From Paraburkholderia flava (GTDB lineage Bacteria; Pseudomonadota; Gammaproteobacteria; Burkholderiales; Burkholderiaceae): a stretch of DNA of 64,000 nt. The stretch covers positions 1,375,135-1,439,134 of the forward strand of contig NZ_SMRO01000002.1 of assembly GCF_004359985.1 (NCBI RefSeq), read 5' to 3'. Position 1 is the first letter of the stretch. Each line of letters starts with the position of its first letter. A program made the position numbers and the translations under genes. Shown one piece after another: positions 29,926 to 45,643 of the stretch. Under the pieces are notes generated by a model. It was not told where the DNA came from and searched no databases. It saw only the letters and a list, made by a program, of their open reading frames with translations.

Positions 29926-31365
29926 CTACAGGATCGGCGCGAACAGCCGCGCCACATGCATCGCCATGCGTCGCCATGCGGGAGCGCCGCGATACTCGCT
30001 GCGATCGATCTCGATGGCCTGCGTGAAGTCGTGCTCGAGCATCGTCTCGACCTCGATGGCGAAACCGTGGTCGACGGTCAGCACCATGATCTCGAAGTTC
30101 AGGCGGAACGAACGGTTGTCGAGATTCGCGCTGCCCACCGCAGCGGCGACGTCGTCGATCAGCACGACCTTCTGGTGAATGAAACCCGGCTGGTAGCGGA
30201 AGATGCGGATGCCGGCGCGTACCGCGTCGTACGCGTAGAGCGTCGATGCGGCGAACACTACCTTGTGATCGGGGCGGCTCGGAATCAGGATGCGCACGTC
30301 GACGCCGCGCAGCACCGCGAGCCGCAGTGCGGACAGCACCGCTTCGTCGGGGACGAGATACGGCGTCGTGATCCAGACTCGTTTGCGCGCCGCGTTGATC
30401 GATTCGACGAAGAACAGCGAGCAGGTTTCGAAGCGGTCGGCGGGGCCGGTCGGCATCACGAGGCAATGCATGCCCTCGCTGGTCTCATCGAACGGTGGTG
30501 TGTCGAGCGGCGGCAGTTGCTGGGTCGCCCAGTACCAGTCTTCGGTGAAGACGAACTGGATGCTGGCTGCCGCCGGTCCGCGAACCTCGATGTGCGTGTC
30601 GCGCCACGGCGACAGCGGCGGCTTCGCGCCGAGATATTCGACGCCCACGTTATGCCCGCCGACGAACGCGCGCTCGCCGTCCACGACGACGATCTTGCGG
30701 TGATTGCGGAAGTTCAGCTGGAAGCGGTTGACGAACTTGCGGTTCGTCGCGAACGGATGCGTTTCGACGCCGCCCGCGCGCAACGCCGCGATGTAGCGAT
30801 GCGGCAGATCGAAACTGCCGATGCTGTCGTACAGGAAGTAGATCCGCACGCCTTGCGCGGCCTTCGTCAGCAGCGCTTCCTTCAGCATGTCGCCGAGCGC
30901 GTCGGCCCGCACGATGAAGAACTGCACGACCACGTAGTGCTGCGCCTGCTCGATTGCTTCGAGGATCGCCGCGAAGGTTGCTTCGCCGTTGACGAGCGTG
31001 CGCACCGTGTTGCCCGGCAGGAACGGCATCCCGCCAAGATGCGTGAGCGAGCGCACGAGACTGTGGCCGAGCACATCGGTCGGCGCACCTGCCGACGACG
31101 CATGCGTGTCCCACTCCGGCGGATGCGCGCGCGAGCGCAGCGTTTCGTTCTCGATGCGCCGCGCATCCGCGTAACCGGCGAACTTGCTGCGGCCGAGAAA
31201 CAGATACGGCACGAGTGTCAGATACGGCATCGCGACCAGCGACACCGCCCACGCAATCGCGCCTTGCGACGTCCGCGTATGCAGGATCGCGTGGCACGCG
31301 GCGACTGCGCCCAGGACGTGAGCGAGCAGGAGGAGCGGGCCGAGATGAAGTAGATCGAGTGGCAT
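29926..31365 (-). CDS. cls: Cardiolipin synthase
   Basis: A 479-residue phospholipase D superfamily enzyme that joins two phosphatidylglycerols (or PG and PE, depending on type) into cardiolipin at the inner membrane. Two N-terminal hydrophobic segments are followed by two HKD motifs: H-R-K-I-V-V-V-D-G near the middle and H-Q-K-V-V-L-I-D-D in the C-terminal half, each with a downstream G-G-H-N or G-S-A-N. The start at 31365 begins just before the first membrane helix; two ATGs further upstream are possible and no start has a clear ribosome site. Confidence 0.92.
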   Translation of the reverse strand: MPLDLLHLGPLLLLAHVLGAVAACHAILHTRTSQGAIAWAVSLVAMPYLTLVPYLFLGRSKFAGYADARRIENETLRSRAHPPEWDTHASSAGAPTDVLGHSLVRSLTHLGGMPFLPGNTVRTLVNGEATFAAILEAIEQAQHYVVVQFFIVRADALGDMLKEALLTKAAQGVRIYFLYDSIGSFDLPHRYIAALRAGGVETHPFATNRKFVNRFQLNFRNHRKIVVVDGERAFVGGHNVGVEYLGAKPPLSPWRDTHIEVRGPAAASIQFVFTEDWYWATQQLPPLDTPPFDETSEGMHCLVMPTGPADRFETCSLFFVESINAARKRVWITTPYLVPDEAVLSALRLAVLRGVDVRILIPSRPDHKVVFAASTLYAYDAVRAGIRIFRYQPGFIHQKVVLIDDVAAAVGSANLDNRSFRLNFEIMVLTVDHGFAIEVETMLEHDFTQAIEIDRSEYRGAPAWRRMAMHVARLFAPIL

Positions 31366-31495
31366 AGGCGAGCGGCAGTGAACCGGCGCGTTCTCCATGC
31401 ACGGCATGCAGGAGAAGCCCCGGCGGATCACGCCCATCTTACCGAAGCGAGTCGCGCGCGGGCACCACTATGCGTGAGACCTGCCGCCGTGCAAA

Positions 31496-32380
31496 TCAGA
31501 CCGGCAGATCGGCGGCCTGGATCAGAAACACGTTGTCGTCGCCTGCGCTCGTCGGCAGCCAGACCAGGTCGAGGCCGCCGAACGCCGCCTCGACGTGTTC
31601 GCGTTCATTGCCGATCTCGACGACGAGTACGCCTTCGTCGGTCAGCCACTCGCGCGCACTACCGATGATGCGTCGCACGATGTCCATGCCGTCCGCGCCC
31701 CCTGCGAGCGCCATCTCCGGCTCGTGCCGGTATTCGGGCGGCAGATCCTGCATCGACTGCGCGTTGACGTACGGCGGGTTGGTCAGGATCACGTCGTAGC
31801 GGCGCCCGGCCAGTGGCGTATAAAGATCGCCCTCGAACAGCGCGACGCGCTCGTCGAGTTCGTAGTCGCGCACGTTGCGCGCGGCCACTTCGAGTGCGGG
31901 CGCGGATAGATCCACCGCATCGATGTCCGCGTTCGGAAACGCGTGCGCGGCGAGGATCGCGAGGCAACCGGAACCGGTGCACAGCTCGAGCACCGACACG
32001 ACCTGTTCCGGATCGGCGACGTACGGCTGCAGACCGTCCTGTAGCAGTTCGCCGATGAACGAGCGCGGCACGATCGTCCGCTCGTCGACGTAGAAGCGGA
32101 AGCCGTGCATCCACGCTTCGTGCGTGATGTACGCGGCGGGCACGCGGTCCTGCGCGCGTCGCTCGATCACGTTCAGTACCGCGTCGATTTCGGCGGGCGT
32201 GAGGCGTGCATCGAGAAACGGGTCGAGCAGATCGAGCGGCAGATGCAGCGTATGCAGCACCAGATACGCCGCTTCGTCGTACGCGTTCGCCGAGCCGTGG
32301 CCGAACGCGAGGCCGGCCTGATTGAAACGCGACACCGCGAAGCGCAGCACGTCGCGGACAGTGGAAAACGGAAGTGTCAT
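31496..32380 (-). CDS. prmB: 50S ribosomal protein L3 glutamine methyltransferase
   Basis: A 294-residue SAM-dependent methyltransferase that modifies a glutamine of ribosomal protein L3. The SAM-binding motif L-E-L-C-T-G-S-G-C-L is at 131-140 and the catalytic N-P-P-Y at 201-204. The D-E-R-T-I-V-P-R-S-F-I-G-E-L segment (99-112) distinguishes PrmB from the release-factor enzyme PrmC. It is 19 bp downstream of dapE on the same strand and probably in its operon. Confidence 0.95.
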   Translation of the reverse strand: MTLPFSTVRDVLRFAVSRFNQAGLAFGHGSANAYDEAAYLVLHTLHLPLDLLDPFLDARLTPAEIDAVLNVIERRAQDRVPAAYITHEAWMHGFRFYVDERTIVPRSFIGELLQDGLQPYVADPEQVVSVLELCTGSGCLAILAAHAFPNADIDAVDLSAPALEVAARNVRDYELDERVALFEGDLYTPLAGRRYDVILTNPPYVNAQSMQDLPPEYRHEPEMALAGGADGMDIVRRIIGSAREWLTDEGVLVVEIGNEREHVEAAFGGLDLVWLPTSAGDDNVFLIQAADLPV

Positions 32381-32399
32381 GGATGGTCCCAGCCCCAGG

Positions 32400-34006
<1,607 letters not shown>

Positions 34007-34009
34007 CGC

Positions 34010-34837
34010 TCAGTCGCCTCGCAGCAGTTCGTTCAGGCCGACCTTCGCGCGCGTTTTCGCGTCGACCTTCTTGACGATCACCGCGCAGTACAGGCTGTGC
34101 GAGCCGTCCTTCGACGGCAGGTTGCCCGCGACCACGACCGAGCCGGCCGGAATGCGGCCGTACGTGACTTCGCCGGTTTCGCGATCGTAAATCTTGGTGC
34201 TCTGGCCGAGGTACACGCCCATCGAGATCACCGAGTTCTCTTCGACGATCACGCCTTCGACCACCTCTGAACGCGCGCCGATAAAGCAGTTGTCTTCGAT
34301 GATGACGGGGTTCGCCTGCAGCGGCTCCAGCACGCCGCCGATGCCGACGCCGCCCGACAGATGCACGTTCTTGCCGATCTGCGCGCACGAGCCGACGGTG
34401 GCCCACGTGTCGACCATCGTGCCTTCGTCGACGTACGCGCCGATGTTGGTGTACGACGGCATCAGCACGACATTCTTCGCGATGAACGAGCCGCGGCGCG
34501 CGATGGCCGGCGGCACGACGCGGAAGCCGCCGGCGGCGAAGTCTTCGGCGGTGTAGTTCGCGAACTTCGACGGCACCTTGTCGTAGAACTGGGAGTAACC
34601 GCCGGCCGGTTGCGGCACGTTGTCTTCAAGACGGAACGACAGCAGCACGGCTTTCTTCAGCCATTGATTGACGACCCAGTCGCCGTCCTTCTTTTCGGCG
34701 ACGCGCAGCGTGCCGCGATCGAGTTGTTCGATTGCGTGTGCGACGGCTTCGCGCACGTCGGCGGGCGCGGCTTTCGGCGACAGCTCGGCGCGGTTTTCCC
34801 AGGCGTTATCGATGATCTGCTGAAGTTGTTGCGACAT
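34010..34837 (-). CDS. dapD: Tetrahydrodipicolinate N-succinyltransferase
   Basis: A 275-residue hexapeptide-repeat enzyme that succinylates tetrahydrodipicolinate in the lysine pathway. The left-handed beta-helix occupies about residues 100-240, with repeats such as [14 protein letters not shown]. The N-terminal helical part and the C-terminal strand are typical, and the length is the family norm. It is flanked by dapC upstream and the ArsC-like gene downstream. Confidence 0.97.
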   Translation of the reverse strand: MSQQLQQIIDNAWENRAELSPKAAPADVREAVAHAIEQLDRGTLRVAEKKDGDWVVNQWLKKAVLLSFRLEDNVPQPAGGYSQFYDKVPSKFANYTAEDFAAGGFRVVPPAIARRGSFIAKNVVLMPSYTNIGAYVDEGTMVDTWATVGSCAQIGKNVHLSGGVGIGGVLEPLQANPVIIEDNCFIGARSEVVEGVIVEENSVISMGVYLGQSTKIYDRETGEVTYGRIPAGSVVVAGNLPSKDGSHSLYCAVIVKKVDAKTRAKVGLNELLRGD

Positions 34838-34915
34838 ATGCGTGGCTGCTTGAAGAGAAAGTAGATGAAATCGGTGATGAAGCGGCGGGTGCGGGGCAGC
34901 GGCCTAACGCACGAG

Positions 34916-36133
34916 CTAACGTGCGAGACCCCGACAGAAATCGACGATGCGCTGCGCACCTGTCGTGCATTCGTCGACGTCGGCGACCAGCGCCATCCGG
35001 ACGAAGCCGCGACCCGGATTCGTGCCTTGCGCGGTGCGTGCGAGATACGAGCCCGGCAGAACCGTCACATTATAGTCGGCGTACAGGCGCCGGGCGAATT
35101 CGTCGTCCGCGAGGCCGGTGCGCGTCACGTCGGCCCACAGGTAGAACGCGGCGTCCGGCAACCGCACGTCGAGCACGTCGGCGAGCATCGGCGTGACGGT
35201 CGAGAACTTCTGCACGTACTTCGCGCGGTTTTCGCGCACGTGTTCCTCGTCGCTCCACGCGGCGACGCTCGCGGCCTGATAGACCGTCGACAGCGCGGTG
35301 CCGTGGTAGGTGCGGTACAGCAGGAATTTCGCGAGGATCGCTGCATCGCCGGCGACGAAGCCCGAGCGCATGCCGGGCACGTTCGAGCGCTTCGACAGAC
35401 TCGACAGCATCACCAGACGCTCGAAGCCGCGACCGAGCCGGTGTGCCGCGTCGAGGCAGCCGAGCGGCGGATTCGCTTCGTCGAAGTAGATCTCTGAATA
35501 GCACTCGTCCGATGCGATCACGAAGCCGTAGCGGTCGGACAGCGCGAACAGCTCGCGCCAGTCGTCGAGCGTCAGCACTGCGCCGGTCGGGTTGCCCGGC
35601 GAGCACACGTACAGCAGCTGGATGCGCGCCCAGATGTCGGCGGGAATCGACGCGTAGTCGCACGCGAAGTTGCGCGCCGGATCGCTGTTCGCGAAATACG
35701 GCTGCGCACCGGCGAGCAGCGCGGCGCCTTCGTAGATTTGATAGAACGGGTTCGGGCAGAGTACGATCGCCGCCTCGCCGCCGACCCGACGCGACGGATC
35801 GATGACCGTTTGCGCCAGCGCGAACAGCGCCTCGCGCGAGCCCGCGACCGGCAGCACCTGGGTGAGCGGATCGACCGACGGCAGGTTGTAGCGTCGCATG
35901 ACCCACTGCGCGATGGCCGTGCGCAATGCTTCGGAACCGAGCGTCGACGGATATGAAGCGAGGCCGCCGAGCGAATCGATCACGGCGTCGCGGATCAGCG
36001 CGGGCGTCGGGTGTTTCGGCTCGCCCATGCCGAAGCTGATGTGCGGCAACGCGGCCGGCGGCGTCGCGCCCTTGAACAGCGAGCGCAGCTTTTCGAACGG
36101 GTAGGGCTGGAGAGAGTCGAGTAGCGGATTCAC
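34916..36133 (-). CDS. dapC: Succinyldiaminopimelate transaminase
   Basis: A 405-residue class I/II aminotransferase using PLP to convert N-succinyl-2-amino-6-ketopimelate to N-succinyl-diaminopimelate. The PLP lysine is in S-S-L-S-K-R-S-N-V-P-G-M-R-S-G, with the N-P-N-F-Y-type and S-D-E-C-Y-S-E motifs upstream. The start is a GTG at 36133 that begins the conserved V-N-P-L-L-D-S-L segment. No Shine-Dalgarno is obvious and the frame runs on upstream without family-like content. Placement before dapD and dapE supports the specific assignment over a generic aminotransferase. Confidence 0.93.
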   Translation of the reverse strand: MNPLLDSLQPYPFEKLRSLFKGATPPAALPHISFGMGEPKHPTPALIRDAVIDSLGGLASYPSTLGSEALRTAIAQWVMRRYNLPSVDPLTQVLPVAGSREALFALAQTVIDPSRRVGGEAAIVLCPNPFYQIYEGAALLAGAQPYFANSDPARNFACDYASIPADIWARIQLLYVCSPGNPTGAVLTLDDWRELFALSDRYGFVIASDECYSEIYFDEANPPLGCLDAAHRLGRGFERLVMLSSLSKRSNVPGMRSGFVAGDAAILAKFLLYRTYHGTALSTVYQAASVAAWSDEEHVRENRAKYVQKFSTVTPMLADVLDVRLPDAAFYLWADVTRTGLADDEFARRLYADYNVTVLPGSYLARTAQGTNPGRGFVRMALVADVDECTTGAQRIVDFCRGLAR

Positions 36134-36580
36134 GTGGGCGGTCGAGCTTGATGAAGACGGACGATAGGCAACGGGGGCGGGCGCGCGGCGAACCTGTAAC
36201 GGGACTGCAGCGATGGCACACGCGGCGCATGAAAAACAGCGCGGGCGTAGCGTCTGCCGCAGTGCCCGCATGACTTCGCGATTATAGCGTGGCCTCGTGG
36301 GGCCGGGCCTGTGCGGCTGGTCGCCGATACGCGGACGCCGGGCCTGCCCGAGGCGGTCGAAAGCGCTCGCATTCCGCGCGGACGGCAGGCAGGATAGCGA
36401 ACACGGCAACCGTCCTGCACGGGCCGCAGCAAGCAAACACTTTGGGATCGGAGCGGGCGTTGAAGCAAATCGCCGACACCGGTCGACACAGGAGAAACGG
36501 GTGGTGGTAATGGCAGTACTCTTCGGACCGGCAGCGGCACACGCCACGCACAACGCAACGCTCCGTCTGCGGAGCGCCGC
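36134..36580. other. Divergent intergenic region dapC / EamA transporter
   Basis: A 447-bp gap. On the minus strand a perfect TATAAT lies at 36286-36281 about 150 bp before dapC, without a good -35. The transporter ATG has GGAG six bases upstream. Otherwise I see only GC-rich sequence with no gene or repeat of note. Confidence 0.4.
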
Positions 36581-37597
36581 ATGACCCACCGCGCCTTACA
36601 CGCGTGGCCCGTGCTCGCGATCATGCTCGGCGCGTCGGTCTGGGGCGTGATCTGGTATCCGCTGCGGATGCTCGCGGCGCTCGGCGTCAGCGGCACCGAG
36701 GCCAGCGCGCTGACCAGCGCAGCCGCGTTCCTGTGCGTGCTGATCGCGCGCCGCCGCGCACTCGCGACAGTCCGCTGGCACTGGCTCGTGCCGGCCCTCG
36801 GTTTCACATCCGGCATCACCAATCTCGGTTTCGTGTGGGGCACGATTCACGGCGAAGTGATGCGCGTGCTGCTGCTGTTCTATCTGACGCCCGCATGGAC
36901 CGCGCTGTTCGCGCACTTCGTGCTGCGCGAGCGTCTGACGTGGACGACGGCCGGGCTCGCCGCGCTGTCGCTGACGGGCGCGATGCTGATGCTGTGGTCG
37001 CCGCGACTCGGCATGCCGATGCCCGGCAATCCCGCCGAATGGGCCGGCCTCGCGGCAGGCATGGGCTTCGCGATGAGCAACGTGCTGATCGTCAAGACGA
37101 GTCGCGTGCTGCCGGACATGAAGGCCGAGGTGCGCACCGCGACGATCTTCGGTGGCGCGGCGGTTTTCAGTTCGTGTGCGGTGTTGCTCGAGACCGTGTT
37201 CGCGCCTGCGGGTGCTGCCGCCAGTTTGCCGCTCGCGCATGTCGTGCAGCCTGGCTTTGCGGTGCTGCTGGTCCTGGCGCTCGGCTTCGTGCTCGCGTCG
37301 AACAACGTGCTCGTGCAGTACGGGCTCGCTCGGGTGGCCGCGAATCGCGCGTCGGTGGTGATGCTGTTCGAGATCGTCGTGACCGCGCTGTCCGCGTGGC
37401 TGTTCGCCGGCGAGACACCCGGTCCGCGCGAGTGGGCGGGCGGCGCGTGCATCGTGCTGGCGTCGCTGCTCGCGAGCTGGGCGCACCGGCGCGCACCCGT
37501 TATGCATGAAGGCGTGCAGGACGGTGAACAGGACATCACACAGAGCGATGCAGCGGACACAGCAACCCGCCGGGACCGCTCGCGTGCGATGGTATGA
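36581..37597 (+). CDS. EamA/DMT family transporter
   Basis: A 338-residue membrane protein with about ten hydrophobic segments and an internal duplication (two EamA domains, about residues 10-145 and 155-300). A Pro in the L-T-P-A-W-T-A-L-F segment and a Glu in the F-A-G-E-T-P-G motif near the end of the second domain are typical of drug/metabolite transporters, which often export amino acids or metabolites. The C-terminal 35 residues are hydrophilic and acidic. The substrate is unknown. It lies upstream of smc on the same strand. Confidence 0.9.
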   Translation: MTHRALHAWPVLAIMLGASVWGVIWYPLRMLAALGVSGTEASALTSAAAFLCVLIARRRALATVRWHWLVPALGFTSGITNLGFVWGTIHGEVMRVLLLFYLTPAWTALFAHFVLRERLTWTTAGLAALSLTGAMLMLWSPRLGMPMPGNPAEWAGLAAGMGFAMSNVLIVKTSRVLPDMKAEVRTATIFGGAAVFSSCAVLLETVFAPAGAAASLPLAHVVQPGFAVLLVLALGFVLASNNVLVQYGLARVAANRASVVMLFEIVVTALSAWLFAGETPGPREWAGGACIVLASLLASWAHRRAPVMHEGVQDGEQDITQSDAADTATRRDRSRAMV

Positions 37598-37598
37598 T
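37590..37598 (+). promoter_or_regulatory. Possible extended -10 promoter for smc
   Basis: TGGTATGAT, a -10 like hexamer (37593-37598) with the extended TG-n element, at the very end of the transporter gene. It would give smc a leader of about 140 nt. No clear -35. Confidence 0.35.
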
Positions 37599-37745
37599 TC
37601 CCCATGCCCGCCGCAGCGCGCCTGATTGTGCGTATGCGGCGCCAGGTTCGCGGCGGGTCCGCGTGTCGTCTCGCCGGGTAGTCGAACGGCGCGGCCGGCC
37701 TCCGCGGTCCGTGTTCCTTTTCTCTTTTCAAACAGCGATATCGCC

Positions 37746-40700
37746 GTGCGTCTGACCTCGATCAAACTCGCTGGCTTCAAATCCTTCGTCGATCCCACGC
37801 ATTTCCAGGTTCCGGGCCAGCTCGTCGGCGTGGTCGGTCCCAATGGCTGCGGCAAGTCGAACATCATCGATGCCGTCCGCTGGGTGCTGGGCGAATCGCG
37901 CGCATCCGAACTGCGCGGCGAATCGATGCAGGACGTGATCTTCAACGGCTCGACCGCGCGCAAGCCGGGTAGCCGGGCCAGCGTCGAACTCATCTTCGAC
38001 AATGCCGACGGCCGTGCCGCCGGCCAGTGGGGCCAATACGCCGAAATCGCCGTCAAGCGCGTGCTGACGCGCGACGGCACGTCGAGCTACTACATCAACA
38101 ACCTGCCGGCCCGTCGCCGCGACATCCAGGACATCTTCCTCGGTACCGGCCTCGGGCCGCGCGCGTACGCGATCATCGGGCAGGGGATGATCTCGCGGAT
38201 CATCGAGGCGAAGCCCGAAGAGCTGCGCGTGTTCCTCGAAGAAGCCGCGGGCGTGTCGAAGTACAAGGAACGTCGTCGCGAGACTGAGAACCGTCTGCAC
38301 GACACGCGTGAGAATCTGACGCGGGTCGAGGACATCGTCCGCGAACTCGGCGCGAATCTCGAAAAGCTCGAAGGGCAGGCGGTCGTCGCGACGAAGTTCA
38401 AGGAACTGCAGGTCGACGGCGAAGAGAAGCAGCGTCTGCTGTGGCTGCTGCGCAAGAACGATGCGGGCAACGAGCAGGAACGCCAGCAACGCGCGATCGA
38501 GCAGGCGCAGATCGACCTCGAAGCGCATACCGCGAAGCTGCGCGAAGTCGAAGCGCAACTCGAAACGCTGCGAGTTGCACACTACGCGGCCAGCGACGCG
38601 ATGCAGGGTGCGCAGGGTTCGCTCTACGAAGCGAATGCCGAGGTGAGCCGGCTCGAGGCGGAGATCAAGTTCATCGTCGAGTCGCGTAATCGCGTGCAGG
38701 CGCAGATCGCGGCGCTGACCGCGCAGCGCGAGCAATGGCAGGCGCAGGCCGAAAAAGCGCGCGGCGATCTCGAAGAAGCCGAAGAACAACTGGCGGTCTC
38801 CGAAGAACTCGCCGCCGTCGCCGAAGAAAATGCAGCCGCGAAGCACGATGCGCTACCCGCACTCGAAGCGCGCTGGCGCGATGCGCAGACGCAGCTGAAT
38901 GAAGAGCGCGGCAACATCGCGCAGACCGAACAGGGGCTGAAACTCGAAGCCGCGCATCAGCGCAATGCGGATCAGCAGCTGCAACAGCTGCAGCAGCGGC
39001 ATGAGCGTCTGAAGTCGGAAGCCGGCGGTCTCGACGCACCGGACGAAGCGCAGCTCGAAGAGCAGCGCATGCAGCTCGCCGAGCAGGAAGAAATCCTCCA
39101 CGACGCGCAGGCGCAACTCGCCGACGCGCAGGAAACGCTGCCGCGTCTCGACGCGGAGCGCCGCGCCGCGCAGGAGCGCGTGCAGGCCGAAAGCGCGTCG
39201 AACCATCAGCTCGACGCACGGCTCGCAGCGCTCAAACAGCTGCAGGAAAACGTCCAGACGGAAGGCAAGATCCAGCCGTGGCTCGACCGTCACGAACTGG
39301 GTGGGCTGCCGCGGCTGTGGAAGAAGCTGCACGTCGAACCGGGTTGGGAAACGGCGCTCGAATCCGTGCTGCGCGAACGGCTCGCCGCGCTCGAGGTATC
39401 GAACCTCGACTGGGTGAAGGCATTCGCCACCGACGCACCGCCCGCGAAGCTCGCGTTCTACTCGCCGCCTGCGGCAGGTGCCGCGCCGGAAACACCGTCT
39501 GCGCTCCGGCCGCTGCTGTCGCTCGTGCGCATCGACGACGCGGGTTTGCGCGCGGTCCTCAACGACTGGCTCGGCCGCGCGTTCGTCGCGGACGATCTGC
39601 AGCAGGCGCTCGCCGCACGCACGCAATTGCCGGAAGGCGGCTCGTTCGTCGTGAAGGCGGGGCATCAGGTGACGCGCGTCGGCGTGCAGCTGTATGCGGC
39701 CGATTCCGAGCAGGCCGGGATGCTCGCGCGTCAGCAGGAAATCGAGAACCTGACGCGCCAGGTGCGCGCGCAGGCGTTACTCGCGGAAGAAGCGCGCAGC
39801 GCGGCCATTCGTGCCGAAGCGGCGCACACGCAGGCATCGCAAACGCTGACCGACGTGCGTCAGCAGGCCGAGCGCGCGACGCAACGCGTGCATGCGCTGC
39901 AGATGGACGTGCTAAAGCTCGCGCAGGCACACGAGCGTTACACGCAGCGCAGCACGCAGATCCGCGAAGAGCTTGAGGAAATCACCGCGCAGATCGACGA
40001 GCAGCGCGCGCTGCGCGCCGAATCGGAAACGAACTTCGAACGGCATGACGCGCAGCTCGCCGAGTTGCAGGCGCGTTTCGAAGATAACCAGCTCGCGTTC
40101 GAAGCACTCGACGAAACCCTGAGCGCCGCGCGCGCCGAAACGCGCGACCTCGATCGTGCAGCCACCGATGCGCGCTTCGCTGCGCGCAACATGGCGAACC
40201 GGATCGACGAGCTGAAACGCAGCATCCAGATCGCGCACGAACAGAGCGAACGCGTTGCCGTATCGCTGGAAGACGCGCGCGCCGAACTCGAAACGATCAA
40301 CCAGCAGACCGCGCACACCGGGCTGCAGGACGCGCTCGAAATCCGTGCAGCGAAGGAAGCCGCGTTGCAGGCCGCACGGCTCGAACTCGACGACCTCACC
40401 GCGAAGCTGCGTCAGGCCGACGAAACGCGTCTTACCGCCGAGCGCGCTTTGCAGCCGCTGCGCGACCGCATCACCGAACTGCAGTTGAAGGAACAGGCCG
40501 CGCGCCTGAACGCCGAGCAGTTCATCGAACAGCTGGAAGCAGCGGGCGTCGACGAGGCCGAGCTGCAGGCGAAGCTCACGCCGGACATGAAGCCCGCGTA
40601 CCTGCAGGGCGAAGTCACGCGGATCAATAACGCGATCGCCGCGTTGGGTCCGGTGAACATGGCGGCGCTCGACGAGCTGAAGGCTGCGAGTGAGCGCAAG

Positions 40701-41264
40701 GCGTTCCTCGACGCGCAATCGGCCGACCTGACCAACGCAATCGACACGCTCGAAGACGCGATCCGCAAGATCGACCAGGAAACCCGCACGCTGCTGCAAG
40801 GCACGTTCGACGAGGTCAACCGGCATTTCGGCGAGCTGTTCCCGCGTCTGTTCGGCGGCGGCCAGGCGAAGCTCATCATGACCGGCGACGAAATTCTCGA
40901 TGCCGGCGTCCAGGTGATGGCGCAGCCGCCGGGCAAGAAGAATTCGACGATTCACCTGCTGTCGGGCGGCGAGAAAGCGCTGACCGCGACTGCGCTCGTG
41001 TTCGCGATGTTCCAGCTGAATCCGGCGCCGTTCTGTCTGCTCGACGAAGTGGACGCGCCGCTCGACGACGCGAACACCGAGCGCTTCGCGAACCTCGTTC
41101 GCGCGATGGCGGAGAAGACGCAGTTCCTGTTCATCTCGCACAACAAGATCGCGATGGAAATGGCGCAGCAACTGATCGGCGTGACGATGCAGGAGCAGGG
41201 CGTGTCGCGGATCGTCGCAGTCGACATGGAAAGCGCGTCGGGATTCGTCCAGAATGCAGCCTGA
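37746..41264 (+). CDS. smc: Chromosome segregation protein SMC
   Basis: A 1172-residue SMC ATPase that compacts and separates the chromosome with ScpA and ScpB (not in this window). The N-terminal head has Walker A G-P-N-G-C-G-K-S-N (31-39). Two long coiled coils flank a hinge (about 500-650). The C-terminal head carries L-S-G-G-E-K (1072-1077) and Walker B C-L-L-D-E-V-D. The start is a GTG at 37746 beginning V-R-L-T-S-I-K-L, the normal N-terminus. Coil segments are rich in Ala, Glu and Gln. It leads into zipA. Confidence 0.97.
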   Translation: MRLTSIKLAGFKSFVDPTHFQVPGQLVGVVGPNGCGKSNIIDAVRWVLGESRASELRGESMQDVIFNGSTARKPGSRASVELIFDNADGRAAGQWGQYAEIAVKRVLTRDGTSSYYINNLPARRRDIQDIFLGTGLGPRAYAIIGQGMISRIIEAKPEELRVFLEEAAGVSKYKERRRETENRLHDTRENLTRVEDIVRELGANLEKLEGQAVVATKFKELQVDGEEKQRLLWLLRKNDAGNEQERQQRAIEQAQIDLEAHTAKLREVEAQLETLRVAHYAASDAMQGAQGSLYEANAEVSRLEAEIKFIVESRNRVQAQIAALTAQREQWQAQAEKARGDLEEAEEQLAVSEELAAVAEENAAAKHDALPALEARWRDAQTQLNEERGNIAQTEQGLKLEAAHQRNADQQLQQLQQRHERLKSEAGGLDAPDEAQLEEQRMQLAEQEEILHDAQAQLADAQETLPRLDAERRAAQERVQAESASNHQLDARLAALKQLQENVQTEGKIQPWLDRHELGGLPRLWKKLHVEPGWETALESVLRERLAALEVSNLDWVKAFATDAPPAKLAFYSPPAAGAAPETPSALRPLLSLVRIDDAGLRAVLNDWLGRAFVADDLQQALAARTQLPEGGSFVVKAGHQVTRVGVQLYAADSEQAGMLARQQEIENLTRQVRAQALLAEEARSAAIRAEAAHTQASQTLTDVRQQAERATQRVHALQMDVLKLAQAHERYTQRSTQIREELEEITAQIDEQRALRAESETNFERHDAQLAELQARFEDNQLAFEALDETLSAARAETRDLDRAATDARFAARNMANRIDELKRSIQIAHEQSERVAVSLEDARAELETINQQTAHTGLQDALEIRAAKEAALQAARLELDDLTAKLRQADETRLTAERALQPLRDRITELQLKEQAARLNAEQFIEQLEAAGVDEAELQAKLTPDMKPAYLQGEVTRINNAIAALGPVNMAALDELKAASERKAFLDAQSADLTNAIDTLEDAIRKIDQETRTLLQGTFDEVNRHFGELFPRLFGGGQAKLIMTGDEILDAGVQVMAQPPGKKNSTIHLLSGGEKALTATALVFAMFQLNPAPFCLLDEVDAPLDDANTERFANLVRAMAEKTQFLFISHNKIAMEMAQQLIGVTMQEQGVSRIVAVDMESASGFVQNAA

Positions 41265-41405
41265 AAGATGGCCTGAAACAATGCAGTTGAAACAGATGGC
41301 GCGATGCGCGTGAGAGCGTATATCGAGCAGATCGCGCGGCTCCACGAACGGGCCGTGCGGCGCCGATAAAAGCGCAGATAAAAAGGAATTGCTGATGGAG
41401 CGTGC

Positions 41406-45531
<4,126 letters not shown>

Positions 45532-45595
45532 GGGTGGCCGATGTAGCGGGGCATGGGTGTTTCGCTGCCTTGCTACTTCGATGTCTCGATGCGAT

Positions 45596-45628
45596 AAAAA
45601 AGCCCGCGTTCAGACGCGGGCTTTTTTT
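45596..45628. terminator. Bidirectional intrinsic terminator between def and the pseudouridine synthase
   Basis: Stem AAGCCCGCGT / ACGCGGGCTT with a 4-nt loop, flanked by six A on the left and seven T on the right. It can terminate the convergent transcripts on both strands. Confidence 0.9.
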
Positions 45629-45643
45629 GTTGCTGGAGCACGA